A stretch of 9,190 nt of DNA, from NCBI GenBank assembly GCA_029882335.1, contig JAOUKW010000147.1, positions 1 through 9,190 on the forward strand, written 5' to 3'. Position 1 is the first letter of the stretch. Each line of letters opens with the position of its first letter. The notes beneath the pieces were generated by a model that saw nothing but the letters and a program-made list of their open reading frames with translations, was not told where the DNA came from and did no database searches. The stretch comes from Candidatus Heimdallarchaeota archaeon. Lineage in GTDB: Archaea > Asgardarchaeota > Heimdallarchaeia > Heimdallarchaeales > Kariarchaeaceae. The position numbers and the translations under genes are program-made. Of this stretch, positions 6,833 to 9,190 are shown one piece after another.

Positions 6833-6840
6833 TTAAAATA
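6833..6840 (+). promoter_or_regulatory. Candidate TATA box of pyruvate kinase
   Basis: TTAAAATA is centred about 26 bp upstream of the GTG start at 6863. No Shine-Dalgarno-like site lies between it and the start, so a leaderless mRNA is likely. Confidence 0.35.
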
Positions 6841-6862
6841 ATTAAGTGTGTTGATGTAAACT

Positions 6863-8347
6863 GTGATTTTAGATAGAGCTAAAGGTAGTATTGTGGGAAC
6901 TATTGGTCCAGCATCAGATACACCTGAAATGTTGGAAAAACTAATTGATGTAGGTTTAGATGTAGTTCGTCTTAATTTGTCTCATGGGACTCATGATGAC
7001 CACCGGAAACGATTTGAAACAATCAGAGATGTAAATGATCAGATCCCAATATTAATGGATCTATCCGGTCCTAAGATACGTGTGGGGCAAATGGAAAAAG
7101 CAGTGACTCTAGAAAAGGATCAATCATTAATTATAACAAGTGAAAATGTTGTAGGTACCAAAGAAAAATTTTCTATTTCATATCCAGATCTAATTAATCA
7201 AGCAATTGTTGGTAATCATTTATTTATAAATGATGGTTTGATTGAAGTGGAGGTAATCGAGAAGAAAAAAAGTGAGTTGATCTGTAAGGTCATTGCTGGT
7301 GGACCTATGAGTTCGAGAAAAGGAGTAAATACACCTGGAATTCCAATTCAATTATATGCACCAACGAAAAAAGACCTCAAGGATATTGCTTTTTCTTCTA
7401 AATTAGAACCTGATTTTTTTTCGGTATCTTTTGTCCGTAGAAAGGAGGACTTAGCTGCTGTAAGGGAAGAAATCGCTCTTTATACAACAGATGAAATACC
7501 ATTAATATCGAAGATTGAACACCAAGATGGTTTGGATAATTTGGATGATGTCTTGAAACATTCTAATGGAATAATGGTAGCAAGAGGTGATCTTGGTGTA
7601 GAATTACCTCCTGAAACGATTCCAATGATCCAAAGTAGATTAGTCAAAAGGTGTAATGAATTAGCCATGCCTTGTATTGTTGCGACCCAAATGTTAGAAT
7701 CAATGGTAAATTCACCCAAGCCAACTAGAGCTGAAGCATCAGACGTTGCAACTGCGATACTTCAAGGTGCAGACGCAGTAATGTTATCTGCAGAAACAGC
7801 TACCGGAAATTTTCCTGTAGAAGCAGTAGATATGATGGATAAAATTATTCGTAATGTTCAGGATAAAACAAGTGTGAAAACAAGTAATTTCTCTTTAGAG
7901 AAATCTTCAGTTGCAGAATCTATTGGAAGAGCTGCTGTTTCATTGGCTGATGGATTAGATGCAGATATTATCATAGCCTTTACGCGAACAGGAAGTTCTA
8001 GTACATTAGTATCTAAATTTCGACCTACACAACAGATTTTGGCAATTACTCCTTCAATCAAAACAGCTAGAAGAGCTAGATTGAAGTGGGGTGTTGTACC
8101 TCATTTAATAAATCGTGATTATATTGATTCAGATGAGATGATATATACAGGAATAAAAACCGCCTATAATGATAAATTAATTGATCGAAATGATCGTGCA
8201 GTCGTAGTTGCAGGCTCTTTGTTAGGTTTACCTAGTTCTACAAATCTTATTACCTTTGTAAAAGTAGATGATATCATAAGTTCTTTAGATGCTCAAGATA
8301 AATTTACTAAAGCATATACGTTATCAACTGATAAAGATAATGTATGA
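6863..8347 (+). CDS. pyk: Pyruvate kinase
   Basis: Pyruvate kinase converts phosphoenolpyruvate and ADP to pyruvate and ATP in glycolysis, in the cytosol. All core motifs are present in 494 residues: IGPAS near the N-terminus, RLNLSHG (36-42), DLSGPKIRVG (66-75), SKIEH with catalytic Lys217 and metal-binding Glu219, ARGDLG with Asp243, and ATQMLESM through PTRAEASDVA to MLSAETATGNFPVEAV (274-321). The B domain lies between about 76 and 160, and the C-terminal alpha/beta domain between about 345 and 470. A tail of about 25 residues follows the usual end. Start is GTG 6863: an upstream ATG at 6854 runs straight into an in-frame TAA, and GTG leaves the normal short N-terminus. By eye, Thr82 occupies the position of rabbit Glu117, associated with K+ dependence. 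It may be monocistronic. Confidence 0.97.
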   Translation: MILDRAKGSIVGTIGPASDTPEMLEKLIDVGLDVVRLNLSHGTHDDHRKRFETIRDVNDQIPILMDLSGPKIRVGQMEKAVTLEKDQSLIITSENVVGTKEKFSISYPDLINQAIVGNHLFINDGLIEVEVIEKKKSELICKVIAGGPMSSRKGVNTPGIPIQLYAPTKKDLKDIAFSSKLEPDFFSVSFVRRKEDLAAVREEIALYTTDEIPLISKIEHQDGLDNLDDVLKHSNGIMVARGDLGVELPPETIPMIQSRLVKRCNELAMPCIVATQMLESMVNSPKPTRAEASDVATAILQGADAVMLSAETATGNFPVEAVDMMDKIIRNVQDKTSVKTSNFSLEKSSVAESIGRAAVSLADGLDADIIIAFTRTGSSSTLVSKFRPTQQILAITPSIKTARRARLKWGVVPHLINRDYIDSDEMIYTGIKTAYNDKLIDRNDRAVVVAGSLLGLPSSTNLITFVKVDDIISSLDAQDKFTKAYTLSTDKDNV

Positions 8348-8423
8348 TAGGATTTATGGAATAAATTCTATTAATCATCACTTAAGTTTTTTAGTAGACA
8401 TATTACAGTGTACATGTATAGTT

Positions 8424-9190
8424 ATGGGAAGTATTATCTCGAAAATATTTGGTGGATCTAAAAAAGACAGCAGTATTGGATTAATTGAATTATTCTATGA
8501 CAAAACTGCAGAAGGGGCTTCTAGTGATGATTTTAGTCAGATATCTATAATCGGTACAAGTAATTCCCCCAAGATTGGTTTTAAAGAGACAATTCAACCA
8601 CAAATACCTTTAATCGGAATTGGTGGTGCTGGAGTTAGAATTGCAGATCTCATCGCCAAGCGATTGAAAATGTACAATACAACATATCCTGTTATGGGTA
8701 TCGAGACAAATGAAAAAGAATTAATGTCAATGACTGATATTTCAGATAAATATTTGTTACCATCTGGTGGGAATGGTACTGGAAAACAATATCAGAAGGG
8801 AAGACAGCTAGCTATTGATCATAAAGAACAATTATCAACAAAAGTACTTAGTTATTGTGAATCAATTACAAAACGCTACAAACATGAGGTTGTATTTCTG
8901 ATCTTAGGTGCGGGTGGAACTGGAGTTGGTGTGGGTTTAGAAGTAGCACAATTATTAATTAAAGCAGGTAAACGACCCGTTCCTTTCTTAGTTCTTCCAT
9001 CAACGATGGAGAGTTCAAGAATACGTTTTTCAGCAGCTGCAGCTTTATATCATTTTACATTTGCACCGGGTGATCGATGTTTAAAACTTCCAACTATTTG
9101 TATTGATAATGATATATTTATCGATAAAAATGCAAAAAAGTATCTTTCATCAGTAATCAGTGCTATTAATGAAAGAATCGCTGCAACACT
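8424..9190 (+). CDS. Divergent FtsZ/tubulin-superfamily GTPase, 3' end outside window
   Basis: The first 255 codons contain the GTP-binding half of an FtsZ/tubulin fold. T1 is PLIGIGGAGVRIADLI (62-77), the T3-like strand is GIETNEKEL (92-100), and the signature loop is GAGGTGVGVG (162-171), with Val where tubulin/FtsZ have Ser, Ala or Thr. VLPSTMESSRIR (190-201) matches the FtsZ PFxFEGxxR region but with a CetZ-like LP(G/S)T start, and ICIDND (226-230) is the conserved ND strand. The T7 catalytic loop and C-terminal domain lie beyond 9190. About 60 residues precede T1, far longer than usual; they begin MGSIISKIFGGSKK, which looks membrane-binding. Such proteins polymerise in division or cell shape. 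It starts 76 bp after pyruvate kinase. It is neither clearly FtsZ1/FtsZ2 nor clearly CetZ or tubulin. Confidence 0.88.
   Translation, partial: MGSIISKIFGGSKKDSSIGLIELFYDKTAEGASSDDFSQISIIGTSNSPKIGFKETIQPQIPLIGIGGAGVRIADLIAKRLKMYNTTYPVMGIETNEKELMSMTDISDKYLLPSGGNGTGKQYQKGRQLAIDHKEQLSTKVLSYCESITKRYKHEVVFLILGAGGTGVGVGLEVAQLLIKAGKRPVPFLVLPSTMESSRIRFSAAAALYHFTFAPGDRCLKLPTICIDNDIFIDKNAKKYLSSVISAINERIAAT

Noticed and set aside
6854..6859. ATG just upstream of pyruvate kinase as its start
   Set aside because: It is followed at once by an in-frame TAA, so GTG at 6863 is the first usable start.
1..9190. CRISPR array, restriction-modification or toxin-antitoxin system
   Set aside because: No direct repeat series and no gene motif of such systems was seen in any frame.

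Overview
The window reads as AT-rich chromosomal DNA from an archaeon, most likely of the Asgard group (Promethearchaeota). Three things point there together: a Rab/Ras-type small GTPase with eukaryote-like G1 and G3 motifs at the left edge, a large protein joining an alpha-helical repeat region to an Ig-like domain and a coiled coil, and a divergent FtsZ/tubulin-superfamily GTPase at the right edge. The archaeal/SCP2-type thiolase and the TATA-like boxes about 25-30 bp upstream of several start codons also fit an archaeon. The lineage within Asgard cannot be fixed from this sequence.

Layout. Positions 1-298 (minus) hold the N-terminal half of the small GTPase, cut by the window edge. A 177-bp divergent promoter region follows, then a small GIY-YIG nuclease-like gene (476-718, plus). 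Its stop codon overlaps by 4 bp the stop of an ArsM-type arsenite methyltransferase (715-1479, minus). Upstream of arsM on the minus strand come an archaeal/SCP2-like thiolase (1545-2714) and a HhH-GPD DNA glycosylase (2786-3727). A MoaD/ThiS-like ubiquitin-fold protein ending in Gly-Gly (3869-4123, plus) converges, with a 13-bp gap, on the 595-residue repeat/Ig-like/coiled-coil protein (4137-5924, minus).

Positions 5925-6862 form a 938-bp gene-poor stretch. Its left part is very AT-rich. Its right part (about 6446-6742) is richer in G+C and looks like the decayed C-terminal end of an IS200/IS605-type TnpB. Pyruvate kinase (6863-8347, plus) starts with GTG just after it. The FtsZ/tubulin-like gene begins 76 bp downstream (8424) and runs off the right edge.

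The genes do not form one pathway. Pyruvate kinase and thiolase are central metabolism, the methyltransferase handles arsenic, the glycosylase repairs DNA, and the beta-grasp protein serves sulfur transfer or protein modification. The small GTPase, the repeat/Ig/coiled-coil protein and the FtsZ/tubulin homologue are candidates for an Asgard membrane or cytoskeletal toolkit. The last two are the least conventional parts of the window. No tRNA, rRNA or CRISPR array was seen.
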